A DNA stretch of 64,000 nt from Bdellovibrionales bacterium (GTDB lineage Bacteria > Bdellovibrionota > Bdellovibrionia > Bdellovibrionales > UBA1609), in NCBI GenBank assembly GCA_020628165.1, contig JAHDFM010000016.1:18542-82541 (forward strand). Reading direction: 5' to 3'. The notes beneath the pieces were generated by a model. That model was given only the letters and a program-made list of their open reading frames with translations, was not told the DNA's origin and ran no database searches. The position numbers were made by a program, and so were the translations under genes. Positions 25,561-34,360 of this stretch are shown here, in pieces. Positions within the stretch are counted from its first letter, which is position 1, and each line of letters starts with the position of its first letter.

Positions 25561-27378
25561 ATGAGAAAAGTCTATACACTACAACTTTCAGATTTTTATC
25601 CATCTGCAACTCTACCACAAGCAATGGGGAGTTTACTTGGGTATGTGTTTCAAAATGAATCAATAAAAAAAAATTTTGAGGTCTGCCGTACCTTCTGGGA
25701 AAACGAGACTTTTGACCAGATTATCAAGGAAATTGAGGGCCCAGATGTTTTACTTTGTAGTTGTTATGTTTGGAATTGGGATCGTACCTATCAGGTTATA
25801 AAATTTATTCGAAAGCATTATCCTAGTTGCTTAATAATTATAGGAGGGCCAGAGCCGGAATATACTTCTAATTGGTTATGTGCTCACCCTGAGGTGGATT
25901 TACTAATTCCTTATTATGGCGAAAGTGTCTTAGAGTCAGTACTTGTAGAGAGCTTAATGGAATGTGAATATAGCAAGCTTCCTGGTGTTATAACTAAAAA
26001 ATCAATGCCTCAACAATTCCCTAAGCCAAATTTTGATAAAATGGTTAGTCCATTTTTAAATGGTTTTTTTGAAAATTTACTAAATAACAAACGAAGCGAG
26101 ACGACATCAATTAGAGCTGTATTTGAAAGCAATCGCGGATGTCCGTTCTCATGTACTTTTTGTGATGTTGGCGCTAGCATATACACAAAAGTAAATAGAT
26201 TTGAACTTCAAAAGTGCTTTGATGAACTAGAGTGGATGGTACAAAACGGAGTTGATGCTATAGACGTTGCAGATGCTAATTTTGGAATTTTATCTAGAGA
26301 TGAAGATATTGTTAATAAAATGATAGAATTGAAAAAGAAGTATAATTGGCAAGGTCGATTTTTACCTACATGGAGCAAGGTAAAAGGAGACAGGGTCCTT
26401 AGGATAGCTAAAAATATTATTCATAATAAGTTAGATAGTGTGTTTGGATTAAGTCTGCAGTCATTGTCACCAGAGGTTTTATTCAAAATTAAAAGAAAAA
26501 ATGCATTTAATTTGTCAGATCTTAGTGCCATTATTTCAGATTTAAGTGAAAATAATGTGCCTGTTTATACAGAAGTAATTTTTCCTCTTCCTGGAGAAAC
26601 TATAGATAGTTTTTTGAGTGGTATTCACTCTGTTTTAGACATGAAAAACGTATTTGATAAATTTCAAGTTAATCAATTGAGTAAATATAATAATGCAGAA
26701 ATCGCATCAGTAGATCAGACTAAAAAATTTGGAATTGAGTGGAAAAAAATAAACGGGTTTACCAGGCATTATTATGGAGATAATTCTAAAGATATTATTG
26801 CTGTAAAAACAGAAGATATTAATAAGGAAGACGTCTTTGAAGGACTATTTTATGTGAAGTGCTTTATAATACCATTATACTTTTATGGAACTGTTCGTAG
26901 TATTGCAGACCATTTACTTAAGTTTCATGGTTTGTTACGTTCACAATTTTTTAAAACATTATACAAGAACCTTGAATCAGAACCTTGGTTTATAAAATTT
27001 AAAAATGCTCAAAGAGATCACTATTTTTCTGCTATAGAAGGAAAAGTTCAATTTGGGCAAATATTAACTAAGGATCCATTAGATTTTTTTCCTGAATTTT
27101 CAATAGCTCATCAATTTTATTTAAAGAGCCCTTTATTTGATAAGTTGGAGGAGATATATCCAGAGCATAGGCAAGCCATTATTTTTTCAAAAAATTCTTT
27201 ATGGACTAATAAAGCAGATGAGGTGTTTCAGAACATAAAATTTGGCCAAAAAGAAGAAACATGGCGTTTTGTAGATAATAGAGTTATGGATAAAGATAGT
27301 TACTTTAGGGAATTGTATATCTCAGGCAGGTTTGATCAACGCTGGAGAAAGAAATTAATTGAAAGAGTTAAATCATGA
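25561..27378 (+). CDS. Cobalamin-binding-type radical SAM protein 1
   Basis: I prefer ATG 25561 (MRKVYTLQLSDFYPSATLPQ, 605 aa) over the track's TTG at 25504, since the fold starts there. Residues 1-150 form a Rossmann-like B12-binding-type domain (CYVWNWDRTYQVIKFIRKHY, CLIIIGGPEPEY). It lacks the DxHxxG cobalamin-coordinating motif. The radical SAM core has NRGCPFSCTFCDVG (CxxxCxxC) near residue 190 and a later LPGETIDSFLSG. Such class B-type enzymes methylate unreactive carbons or do other radical chemistry. A paralogue sits at 36242-38161. It leads a plus-strand operon and its stop overlaps the next start as ATGA. Confidence 0.82.
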   Translation: MRKVYTLQLSDFYPSATLPQAMGSLLGYVFQNESIKKNFEVCRTFWENETFDQIIKEIEGPDVLLCSCYVWNWDRTYQVIKFIRKHYPSCLIIIGGPEPEYTSNWLCAHPEVDLLIPYYGESVLESVLVESLMECEYSKLPGVITKKSMPQQFPKPNFDKMVSPFLNGFFENLLNNKRSETTSIRAVFESNRGCPFSCTFCDVGASIYTKVNRFELQKCFDELEWMVQNGVDAIDVADANFGILSRDEDIVNKMIELKKKYNWQGRFLPTWSKVKGDRVLRIAKNIIHNKLDSVFGLSLQSLSPEVLFKIKRKNAFNLSDLSAIISDLSENNVPVYTEVIFPLPGETIDSFLSGIHSVLDMKNVFDKFQVNQLSKYNNAEIASVDQTKKFGIEWKKINGFTRHYYGDNSKDIIAVKTEDINKEDVFEGLFYVKCFIIPLYFYGTVRSIADHLLKFHGLLRSQFFKTLYKNLESEPWFIKFKNAQRDHYFSAIEGKVQFGQILTKDPLDFFPEFSIAHQFYLKSPLFDKLEEIYPEHRQAIIFSKNSLWTNKADEVFQNIKFGQKEETWRFVDNRVMDKDSYFRELYISGRFDQRWRKKLIERVKS

Positions 27379-28115
27379 TAGCTCAAATAAAAAAGATGTA
27401 CATTGATTTAGACAGATATTTGCCACTACATACTTTGCCAAACAATATTGTTGAAGCTATAGGTGAAAGCTATGATCTCATAAAGCAGAACACATGGCAA
27501 AAAACTACAAAACTAAATGGAGATGTTTCAAACTGTAATTGGCAGAGTAAAGAGTCAAGGGCCAAAGAGTCTTCACAATTTTTTGAAATTGAAGTTAAAA
27601 ATAGAACTGTTGCACCAATGTGGATCTTAGATTTATCTATAGATTTAAATAAAAATAGTAAAAATTTATATGACAGTATCGAAAACTCTTCTGAAGACTG
27701 GGATAATATTTATTTTAGGAAAGATTTACCTACAGCCTGGGATCCTTTTTTAGAATGGGTACGTAGTTTGTACTGTTTTAATCAAATAGGAAGAACGAGT
27801 TTGCTGTTGACTCGCCCAGGTGTTCCCCCTCAATACCATAGAGATATTGGTGTAGGTGATGAGAGTTATAAGCCATATTCGCATAGACAAGAGTTTATAT
27901 GGTTAAAAATTACAGATGAAAAAACACTTTTTATTCTTGATGAGAATCGAAATCCTACTCAAGTAGAAAGTAGATCTGCCTTTTTTAACCATCACAATTG
28001 GCACGGTTCTCATAAGTCGTTACCATATTGGTCCTTTAGTTTTAAAATAGAAGGAGTATTTAGCGAAAAATTTCGTAAGGATCTTAATTTAGATGGAATA
28101 AGTAGCTATGGTTAG
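27375..28115 (+). CDS. Putative 2OG-Fe(II) oxygenase-like cupin protein A
   Basis: The 246-residue protein has the pattern of small double-stranded beta-helix oxygenases: TRPGVPPQYHRDIGVGDESY (H-x-D), then SRSAFFNHHNWHGSHKS with a distal His and a serine/lysine-rich end. These residues could chelate iron as in aspartyl/asparaginyl hydroxylase-type enzymes. Overall similarity is weak and I do not know the substrate. It lies between a cobalamin-type radical SAM gene (ATGA overlap) and a carbamoyltransferase (8-base overlap), so it is tightly coupled to both. Confidence 0.55.
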   Translation: MIAQIKKMYIDLDRYLPLHTLPNNIVEAIGESYDLIKQNTWQKTTKLNGDVSNCNWQSKESRAKESSQFFEIEVKNRTVAPMWILDLSIDLNKNSKNLYDSIENSSEDWDNIYFRKDLPTAWDPFLEWVRSLYCFNQIGRTSLLLTRPGVPPQYHRDIGVGDESYKPYSHRQEFIWLKITDEKTLFILDENRNPTQVESRSAFFNHHNWHGSHKSLPYWSFSFKIEGVFSEKFRKDLNLDGISSYG

Positions 28116-29736
28116 CCATAATCAAACTGTTCCATTGATACTTGGGTTCAATGGAAGTCATGATGGCTCTGTAGCGCTATTAAAGGGTGGAAAAATTCTT
28201 GGAACAATGAGTTGTGAACGTATAACTCGAAAAAAAAAAGATGGAAATGGTAATCAAAAATTTCTAATAGATAGATTATTAAGTAGGTTTTCTACTTCAA
28301 TTGAAGATATAGATTATATAGCATTCTGTGATGACTATTTAAATTTAGATACGTCATATTTGAAAATCATTGATCAAGATGGATTAAATCTACCTAGAAG
28401 TAATATTTATGGGACTCTAAAGCCTGACCACCAAAAAACTAATTCACATCAAACATTATCTTTAAAAATTGATGATCGTAGTATTCCTTGTTACTTTGTT
28501 AATCACCATCTTGGACACATTGCGTATTCATTTTTTACTTCTAATTTTGATAAATCACTTTGTTTGAGTTTAGATGGCTCTCCTTCAGAGTATTCGATGT
28601 TTGCTAAAGCAGAGAATAATTCGATTTATAAAGAGTCTGTGAATCACCTTAAGACTAGCTTAGTATATGATTGGTTTACATATTATACTCTAGGCAATCC
28701 TCTTTTTAAGGCTGGTTCCATGATGGGTTTAGCATCTCATGGAGAACCTTCAGGGAAGCTTGACTTGGAGATGCTGTTAAATGACTCTATAAAAAACTCA
28801 TGGAGAAGCTTAACAAACAAAGTGCCGCGAAAAGTGAAAAAGCCTCGATCTGATGTTGATAATGAGGATATTAAAATTGCTTCTACTTTGCAGTATCTTT
28901 TTGAACAGGAAATCTTAAAATACCTTTCTTCAGTGCCAATAGATTTACTTGAAAATTTTAATTATAACTTATCGCTATCTGGTGGAAGTTTTTTGAATTG
29001 TAAGTTAAATGGCAAAATTAAGGGCCAAACTAAATTCAAAAACATTTATATACCACCTGCTTGTGGAGATGATGGCCTAGCAGTAGGTGCAGCGCTCTAC
29101 ACTGCACATGTAATTCTAAACTTGCCAAGGCATTTACATAAACCAAGCGATGTAATGTATAGTGGTCAGGATTTCAATATCAATTCTAAATTGGGTGAGA
29201 AATATGATGAAAAATTTGTTGTTGATCAACTTTTAAATGGAAAAATTGTTGGTTTTTTTCAAGGGAAATCTGAGTTTGGTCCAAGGGCCTTAGGTAACAG
29301 ATCCCTACTTGCTGATCCGAGATGCCCAAAAATGAAAGATTATCTAAATAATGTTATCAAAAAAAGAGAGTGGTTTCGACCTTATGGAGCTTCAGTTCTT
29401 CAAGAAGAAGCTTTAAATTGGTTTGCTCTTGATTGTTATGACAGCCCGTATATGCTTAAGGCTTTTTCTGTACTTAAACCAGAAGATATTCCTGCAGTAA
29501 CTCATGTAGATAACACATCAAGAATTCAGACTGTTGATAAAAAAGACAATCCAAAGTTTTATAGCTTAATTAAAAGTTTTTATAAACAGAGCTCTGTACC
29601 TATGCTTTTAAATACAAGTCTTAATGATTCAGATGAACCTATAGTAGAATCTCCTGAAGACGCGATTCGGTTTTTTCATAAATCTTCTATTGATTTACTG
29701 GTACTGGAAGATAGAATGATAAAAAAAGGTGAATAA
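28108..29736 (+). CDS. NodU/CmcH/TobZ-family carbamoyltransferase
   Basis: The 542-residue protein matches the family along its length. The N-terminal ASKHA-fold domain has GFNGSHDGSVALLKGG, the conserved VNHHLGHIAYSF and CLSLDGSPSE, and the C-terminal domain has GKSEFGPRALGNRSLLADPR and WFRPYGASVLQEEA. These enzymes form carbamoyl-adenylate from carbamoyl phosphate and ATP and transfer the carbamoyl group to hydroxyls of antibiotics or sugars. LNTSLNDSDEPIVESPEDA is also characteristic. In this operon the acceptor is probably a hydroxyl made by the neighbouring oxygenases (inference). The next gene starts immediately after the stop. Confidence 0.92.
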   Translation: MVSHNQTVPLILGFNGSHDGSVALLKGGKILGTMSCERITRKKKDGNGNQKFLIDRLLSRFSTSIEDIDYIAFCDDYLNLDTSYLKIIDQDGLNLPRSNIYGTLKPDHQKTNSHQTLSLKIDDRSIPCYFVNHHLGHIAYSFFTSNFDKSLCLSLDGSPSEYSMFAKAENNSIYKESVNHLKTSLVYDWFTYYTLGNPLFKAGSMMGLASHGEPSGKLDLEMLLNDSIKNSWRSLTNKVPRKVKKPRSDVDNEDIKIASTLQYLFEQEILKYLSSVPIDLLENFNYNLSLSGGSFLNCKLNGKIKGQTKFKNIYIPPACGDDGLAVGAALYTAHVILNLPRHLHKPSDVMYSGQDFNINSKLGEKYDEKFVVDQLLNGKIVGFFQGKSEFGPRALGNRSLLADPRCPKMKDYLNNVIKKREWFRPYGASVLQEEALNWFALDCYDSPYMLKAFSVLKPEDIPAVTHVDNTSRIQTVDKKDNPKFYSLIKSFYKQSSVPMLLNTSLNDSDEPIVESPEDAIRFFHKSSIDLLVLEDRMIKKGE

Positions 29737-30717
29737 ATGAGTCGTATACTTGGTTGGCATTTAGAGCTCACACGTCGCTGCTCATTAAAGTGTCCCGCTT
29801 GTCCGAGAACTTATAAAGCTGATCAAATTGCTAATTTAAGTCAAGATTTAAACTTTTCAGAATTACAATCTTTTTTTAAAAAAGAAGAGTTGAAAAAAAT
29901 AAAATTTTTATTTTTTCAAGGAAACTTAGGTGAGCCTATTTTACATCCTGAATTTCACAAAATTTCAGAATACTTTTTTGATGTCCAACACCTTAGTGTC
30001 ATTACTAATGGAATACAAACTCAGCAGTTTTGGACTCAAGTACTAAGTACATGGCCAGAAAACAGTCTTATCACTTTCAGTATTGATGGGCTTCAAGACA
30101 CAAATTCAATTTATCGTGTTGGTGCTCCTTGGTCAAAAATACAAAATTTATTCGAAATTATTTCTCAAACAAAAAGAAAATGTAAAATAGAGTGGAAATA
30201 CTTAGTTTTTGAACACAATAAACACCAGATCGAGAAAGCGTCAAAGTTAGCAAAAAAATTGGGAATTGATTCATTTAGAATACAGCAAAGTCGCTCACTA
30301 GACAAAATAACAAGTCTAGGGGGAAAAATTAAAGAAGTAAAATTTAATGAGTTTGATCCACATATAACCTCAGATGAAGTGTCTAAAAAAATAATTATTC
30401 CTTTTTGTAAAACGTTAGACCTTCATTACATAGATGCTAACGGGCATTATTACCCTTGTTGTTGGTGGTCCGGGCACTATGAAGAAAACAATAAACATAA
30501 TGATAATTGGGATTCGCCTCATATTTCTGAAATGAACATCGACCAAGCCTATTTTTTGTTTAACAAGTTTACACAAGTATTTGATGATGCAGACCAGGCT
30601 CCTTCTGTTTGTCAGAAAAACTGTTCAAAAACTCATGCAAATTTATCACCATTAAAAACTCCAAACTCACAGGTTAATAGAAAATTTTTGAGTAGTAAAA
30701 AGCCAACATGGGAGTAA
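29737..30717 (+). CDS. Radical SAM protein with SPASM-like C-terminus
   Basis: The 326-residue protein starts with a radical SAM core whose cluster motif is TRRCSLKCPACPRTYKAD (CxxxCxxC, about residue 16). FFQGNLGEPILHPEFH is the GGEP-like SAM-binding stretch, and ITNGIQTQQF and FSIDGLQD follow. The C-terminal region has extra cysteines in DANGHYYPCCWWSGHY and CQKNCSKTH, as expected for an auxiliary Fe-S domain. SPASM enzymes often modify peptides or small metabolites. It is the last gene of the four-gene plus-strand operon, converging on the PP-loop gene 31 bases away. Confidence 0.85.
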   Translation: MSRILGWHLELTRRCSLKCPACPRTYKADQIANLSQDLNFSELQSFFKKEELKKIKFLFFQGNLGEPILHPEFHKISEYFFDVQHLSVITNGIQTQQFWTQVLSTWPENSLITFSIDGLQDTNSIYRVGAPWSKIQNLFEIISQTKRKCKIEWKYLVFEHNKHQIEKASKLAKKLGIDSFRIQQSRSLDKITSLGGKIKEVKFNEFDPHITSDEVSKKIIIPFCKTLDLHYIDANGHYYPCCWWSGHYEENNKHNDNWDSPHISEMNIDQAYFLFNKFTQVFDDADQAPSVCQKNCSKTHANLSPLKTPNSQVNRKFLSSKKPTWE

Positions 30718-30720
30718 CTT

Positions 30721-30736
30721 ATAAACACAGGTTTAT
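30721..30736. terminator. Weak hairpin between convergent operons
   Basis: ATAAAC-ACAG-GTTTAT forms a 6-bp AT-rich stem with a tetraloop in the 31-base gap between convergent genes. It could act as a bidirectional terminator but is not strong. Confidence 0.3.
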
Positions 30737-30748
30737 TATAAAAGTTAT

Positions 30749-31402
30749 TTAAATAATGCCAAAGCCATAAAGTCTTTCTAAGCAAGACCAACATTTTTTA
30801 CAATGAACTATATTAGTTGATTTAATTTTATTACATGTTCTTGTTAGTGGAAATAAATCAGACAAAAGGTTGTTGTGACTATAAAAAATTGCAATTTCTT
30901 TTTTGTCTAGATTTACAAACGGAGTATAGATGGGTCCATCCCAAATTATTTGAAACTTACCGATACGGTTTTCAATGGGTCCTTGTCCTTCAGGGGGGCA
31001 AAAGTCGTCTGTCTTGGGGAAATGTATTGCACCTGATGCTATCATGTTTACTTTTTTTAACTTTAATAACTCCTTTTCTATATCCCTCATTTTAGGTATA
31101 AGATCATTCCCAGACTGTACAGAATAGGTGATTAAATTAGAAAAACTAACATTTGTCCGGTCTTGTATTTTTTTAATAATTTTTTTAACTATATTAATTT
31201 GATAATTAAATTCATTCACTTCGATCACAATAGGAACTAGCTTTAGTTTAAGATTTGCTAGATGAGAAAATTTAGCTAAAGCAAAGGCAACTAAAGTACT
31301 GTCTGTTCCTCCACTCATTTTAATGCCAACCGTTTTTGTGTGCTCTGGAAATGTATCAGCTATAAGTTGTAACATTTTATTATCAGCGAATAGATCTTTC
31401 AC
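30749..31402 (-). CDS. QueC-like PP-loop ATPase
   Basis: The 217-residue protein has the PP-loop KMSGGTDSTLVAFALAK near residue 30, which activates a carbonyl or carboxylate by adenylation. Its C-terminal cysteine set (TCN...HCKKCWSCLERLYGF) has the spacing of the QueC zinc site. QueC makes 7-cyano-7-deazaguanine, but the rest of this protein is divergent and no other queuosine gene is nearby. A dedicated amidation, thiolation or nitrile-forming role in the cluster is therefore equally possible. It is the last gene of the ten-gene minus-strand operon, 6 bases after the LeuC-like gene. Confidence 0.68.
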   Translation of the reverse strand: MKDLFADNKMLQLIADTFPEHTKTVGIKMSGGTDSTLVAFALAKFSHLANLKLKLVPIVIEVNEFNYQINIVKKIIKKIQDRTNVSFSNLITYSVQSGNDLIPKMRDIEKELLKLKKVNMIASGAIHFPKTDDFCPPEGQGPIENRIGKFQIIWDGPIYTPFVNLDKKEIAIFYSHNNLLSDLFPLTRTCNKIKSTNIVHCKKCWSCLERLYGFGII

Positions 31403-31408
31403 TTAAAG

Positions 31409-32671
31409 CTAGGACCCTTTAATATAGCCAGCAACGGCAGTTTCAGCAGCAACTTGAGGAGATGCTAAATATATTGAAGATTTGGGGTTACCCATTCTTC
31501 CAACAAAATTGCGATTGATAGTTGCTAAACAATTTTCATTAGATCGTGTAACGCCACCATGCACACCATAACAAGCTTTACACCCAGGAGACTCAATAGC
31601 TACACCTTGTTCCATTAGGTTTTGTGCAATTTTGAGTTGAAATAATTCTTTATATATTTCAATTGTCGCTGGGACAACAATTGTTGTGACTTTTTCGTTT
31701 ACACTTCTTCCTTTTAAAGAGTTATAAAAATTTTTGATGTCGTCAAGTTTTCCGCCTGTACAGCTTCCTACATAGACTTGATGAATTTGGATATTATTAG
31801 CTTTAGAAACTGGACCTACATTATCTGGTCTGTGAGGCTTAGCAATCATTTGCTCGAGATTGTCCAAATTAATTTCGATAGTTTTAGAATATGTATACCC
31901 ACAATCAGTAGAAACTTCTTCAATTGATTGATTATTTTCTGTTAAGAACTTACGAGTTTCTTGATTGAGTGACATTATGCTATTTGTGGCACCTGCTTCG
32001 ACAGACATATTACAAAGTGTTGATCGCTCATCCATACTCATGTGCTCAAGAGCTTCTCCCTCCCACTCTAGACTGCAATACTTAGCACCATCTAGTTTAA
32101 GTTGTCCGACTAGATATAAAATCAGGTCTTTTGCACCAACGTCTTTTTTAAACTGTCCTTGGAGTGAAATTTTAATTGTTTCAGGCACACGAAACCATGC
32201 CTTACCTAAACCTAAAGCAACTGCCATATCAAATACGCCAACTCCAGTTGCAAAACAATTATATGAACCACAAGTGACTGTATGAGAGTCGGTGCCCACA
32301 ATAATCTCACCCGGCAGAGCTAATTTTTTTTCCATAATTAGTATATGGCAGACACCATAATTTTTTCCGTATGGAAAATAATGCTTTATTTTTTGTTCAT
32401 CGACAAATGATTGCATAATTTGAATCATTTGTGTGGCCTCTATACATTTAGCAGGTACCAAGTGATCCTGAAAAAATGCTATCTTTTCAGGATTCCAAAC
32501 TTTTCCATTTTTTCCAAAAGTATCATAGAATTTATTAGTTAAAACTGCCATTACAGGATCATGTGCAAAAGCAAGATCTAAATCAGCAACAATATGATCA
32601 CCTGGTTTCACAAAACTTTTTTTTGAATGTGATGACAATATTTTTTGGGTCATACTCATTTTTAAAGACAA
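31409..32671 (-). CDS. 3-isopropylmalate/homoaconitate dehydratase-type large subunit
   Basis: The 420-residue protein is an aconitase-family large subunit of LeuC/HACN type. It has VGTDSHTVTCGSYNCFATGVGV, VGSCTGGKLDDIKNFYN and PGCKACYGVHGG, giving the three [4Fe-4S] cysteines. A TTG start at 32671 is favoured because GGAGG lies six bases upstream, while the first ATG is twelve bases later. The enzyme isomerises a 2-hydroxy-2-substituted diacid to the 3-hydroxy isomer. It overlaps the small-subunit gene and follows the synthase, forming a 2-oxo-acid chain-elongation set. The natural substrate (isopropylmalate, homocitrate or other) cannot be distinguished. Confidence 0.88.
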   Translation of the reverse strand: MSLKMSMTQKILSSHSKKSFVKPGDHIVADLDLAFAHDPVMAVLTNKFYDTFGKNGKVWNPEKIAFFQDHLVPAKCIEATQMIQIMQSFVDEQKIKHYFPYGKNYGVCHILIMEKKLALPGEIIVGTDSHTVTCGSYNCFATGVGVFDMAVALGLGKAWFRVPETIKISLQGQFKKDVGAKDLILYLVGQLKLDGAKYCSLEWEGEALEHMSMDERSTLCNMSVEAGATNSIMSLNQETRKFLTENNQSIEEVSTDCGYTYSKTIEINLDNLEQMIAKPHRPDNVGPVSKANNIQIHQVYVGSCTGGKLDDIKNFYNSLKGRSVNEKVTTIVVPATIEIYKELFQLKIAQNLMEQGVAIESPGCKACYGVHGGVTRSNENCLATINRNFVGRMGNPKSSIYLASPQVAAETAVAGYIKGS

Positions 32672-33180
32672 TCAAAACCTCCTTGTTTGATAACAAGTTC
32701 ACTTAAGCCACCAACTTGGTAGATAGAATCTAATACACCTAAACTCCCAAATGTATAGTCGATGTCTTTTAGATGAAAAAGGCGTTGTTCAAAATTAACA
32801 TGAGCCTTGAGTCCATGAACACTTTCATCAAAGTTGTGTTTCATTTCTAAAGGGTAAATTTGTCCTAGGTTTATACAATTACGAAAAAAAATACGTGCAA
32901 AAGATTTCGCAACAATAACTTTAACACCAGCAGCAGCAAGAGCGAGTGGGGCGGTTTCGCGGCTAGAGCCACATCCAAAATCTTCACCAGCGACTATGAT
33001 TTGAAATTTAGATTTACCTGTTAATTTATCAACAAAAGGCTCTAATCCGTCATAATCGATCAATGCTATTTTAGCGAGTTTTTCATCTTCATATATTGGG
33101 TCATAACGCCCAGGAGCCATTACATCTGTGTTTGTATAATCTCGGCAGTAAAAGACGTTACCACTTTTAATATTATCCAT
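32662..33180 (-). CDS. 3-isopropylmalate/homoaconitate dehydratase-type small subunit
   Basis: The track begins at 33216. ATG 33180 ([20 protein letters not shown], 172 aa) is preferred because AAAGGA lies just upstream and this matches the family start. The swivel-domain motif [20 protein letters not shown] and [20 protein letters not shown] are diagnostic of LeuD/aconitase small subunits. It would supply substrate-recognition loops to the neighbouring large subunit. The loop after [14 protein letters not shown] is where specificity is normally set. It overlaps the synthase stop by 8 bases. Confidence 0.88.
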   Translation of the reverse strand: MDNIKSGNVFYCRDYTNTDVMAPGRYDPIYEDEKLAKIALIDYDGLEPFVDKLTGKSKFQIIVAGEDFGCGSSRETAPLALAAAGVKVIVAKSFARIFFRNCINLGQIYPLEMKHNFDESVHGLKAHVNFEQRLFHLKDIDYTFGSLGVLDSIYQVGGLSELVIKQGGFDCL

Positions 33181-34360
33181 GTTTTGTCCTTTGATTAATC
33201 CAAAGTAAAATTTCACTATCTTGCATGACTCTATCTTGTTTCTTTATCCAAGAAAATAGTGATTCTACAAGACAAGGTTCGTATGTAAAACCTAAATCAA
33301 TAATTTTTTCTTTACACATTCGCCTCCCACTTTGTGGTCCAAGCTTGAATTTAACTTTCTTTTGTACCTGTTCATAGTTGAATGGAGTGTAAACTGCTTC
33401 ATTTTTGTTACTCTGTTTTCTTGCTTTAATTAATGCAGCGCCATGAGTTCCTACTTGTGTTTGATAACAATATTCACCAATCAAAGGAGAGTATTTACTA
33501 ACGTTATAATCAAATTTATTCATTAAAAACGTGCAACACTCTATTGCTGTTAATAAATCAAATTTATATCCAAATCTTTCATTTAAGATTAAAATTAACT
33601 GCTCGAGTGGTAAATTACCAGCTCTTTCACCAACTCCTGTGAATGTGCCACTAATGATATCTGCACCAGACTGCCATGCTGCTAGTGAGTTAGCTGTTGC
33701 TAACCCAAAGTCATTGTGACCATGCCAACCAAGCTTCTCACTAGGTGGTCTATTTTGTTTAAAAGTTGAAACCAACTTAGTTACGTCGCTTGGCAGGCAT
33801 ATGCCGAGTGAATCACATAAAAATAAGCTGTAAAATTCAAACCCAGATAGTGAGTTTAATATATTCTCAAGCTCCAGTGGCTTTACTCTAGAGATTCCTT
33901 CTAAGTTTAATGATACATATTGTACTTGAAAAGGTTGTAGTTTTTCAAAAACTTGTTTCAGTCGAACAACAATTTCCTCTAAAGACCAATTCTCTAGCTT
34001 AAGCCGCTCGTTATCTACTGATATAAAATATGAAACTCCTAATTTTTTATGCTCTGTTGTTTTTTTTAACTTTAAAAACTGGTTGGTGCTATCTAATCTT
34101 AATCGAGTTAAAACCCAAGGAATGGCATTGGAATTATTTTCAATCATTTTTTTTAATAAAACTCTTATACATTCAAATTCAGTGCTAGAAATTTCTGGAA
34201 AACCACAGATAAAATGATCTACACCGAGTCGATCAAGATTTTGTACAAAAGTGAACCTATCTTTAGCAGAAAGAGTGCGCCCATGTAGGCTTTGAGCTCC
34301 TTCGCGAAGGGAATCATCTTCAAGTTCAATTCTGTTTTTTTTATTTATTTTTGTATTCAT
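33173..34360 (-). CDS. 2-isopropylmalate/homocitrate synthase-like (HMGL-type) enzyme
   Basis: The 395-residue TIM-barrel protein shows the DRE-TIM features: LEDDSLREGAQSLHGRTLSA (Arg/Glu/Asp metal site), LCDSLGICLPSDV, and GWHGHNDFGLATANSLAAW (HxH metal ligands), followed by TGVGERAGNLPLEQL. The length, without the regulatory LeuA allosteric domain, resembles NifV/AksA-type homocitrate synthases. It would condense acetyl-CoA with a 2-oxo acid. With the adjacent dehydratase subunits and aminotransferase it suggests synthesis of a chain-extended amino acid. No 3-isopropylmalate-dehydrogenase-like gene is seen in the window. Confidence 0.85.
   Translation of the reverse strand: MNTKINKKNRIELEDDSLREGAQSLHGRTLSAKDRFTFVQNLDRLGVDHFICGFPEISSTEFECIRVLLKKMIENNSNAIPWVLTRLRLDSTNQFLKLKKTTEHKKLGVSYFISVDNERLKLENWSLEEIVVRLKQVFEKLQPFQVQYVSLNLEGISRVKPLELENILNSLSGFEFYSLFLCDSLGICLPSDVTKLVSTFKQNRPPSEKLGWHGHNDFGLATANSLAAWQSGADIISGTFTGVGERAGNLPLEQLILILNERFGYKFDLLTAIECCTFLMNKFDYNVSKYSPLIGEYCYQTQVGTHGAALIKARKQSNKNEAVYTPFNYEQVQKKVKFKLGPQSGRRMCKEKIIDLGFTYEPCLVESLFSWIKKQDRVMQDSEILLWINQRTKHG

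Noticed and set aside
30835-31095. 86-aa plus-strand ORF
   Set aside because: Antisense shadow of the PP-loop ATPase, which has a clear SGGTDST motif.
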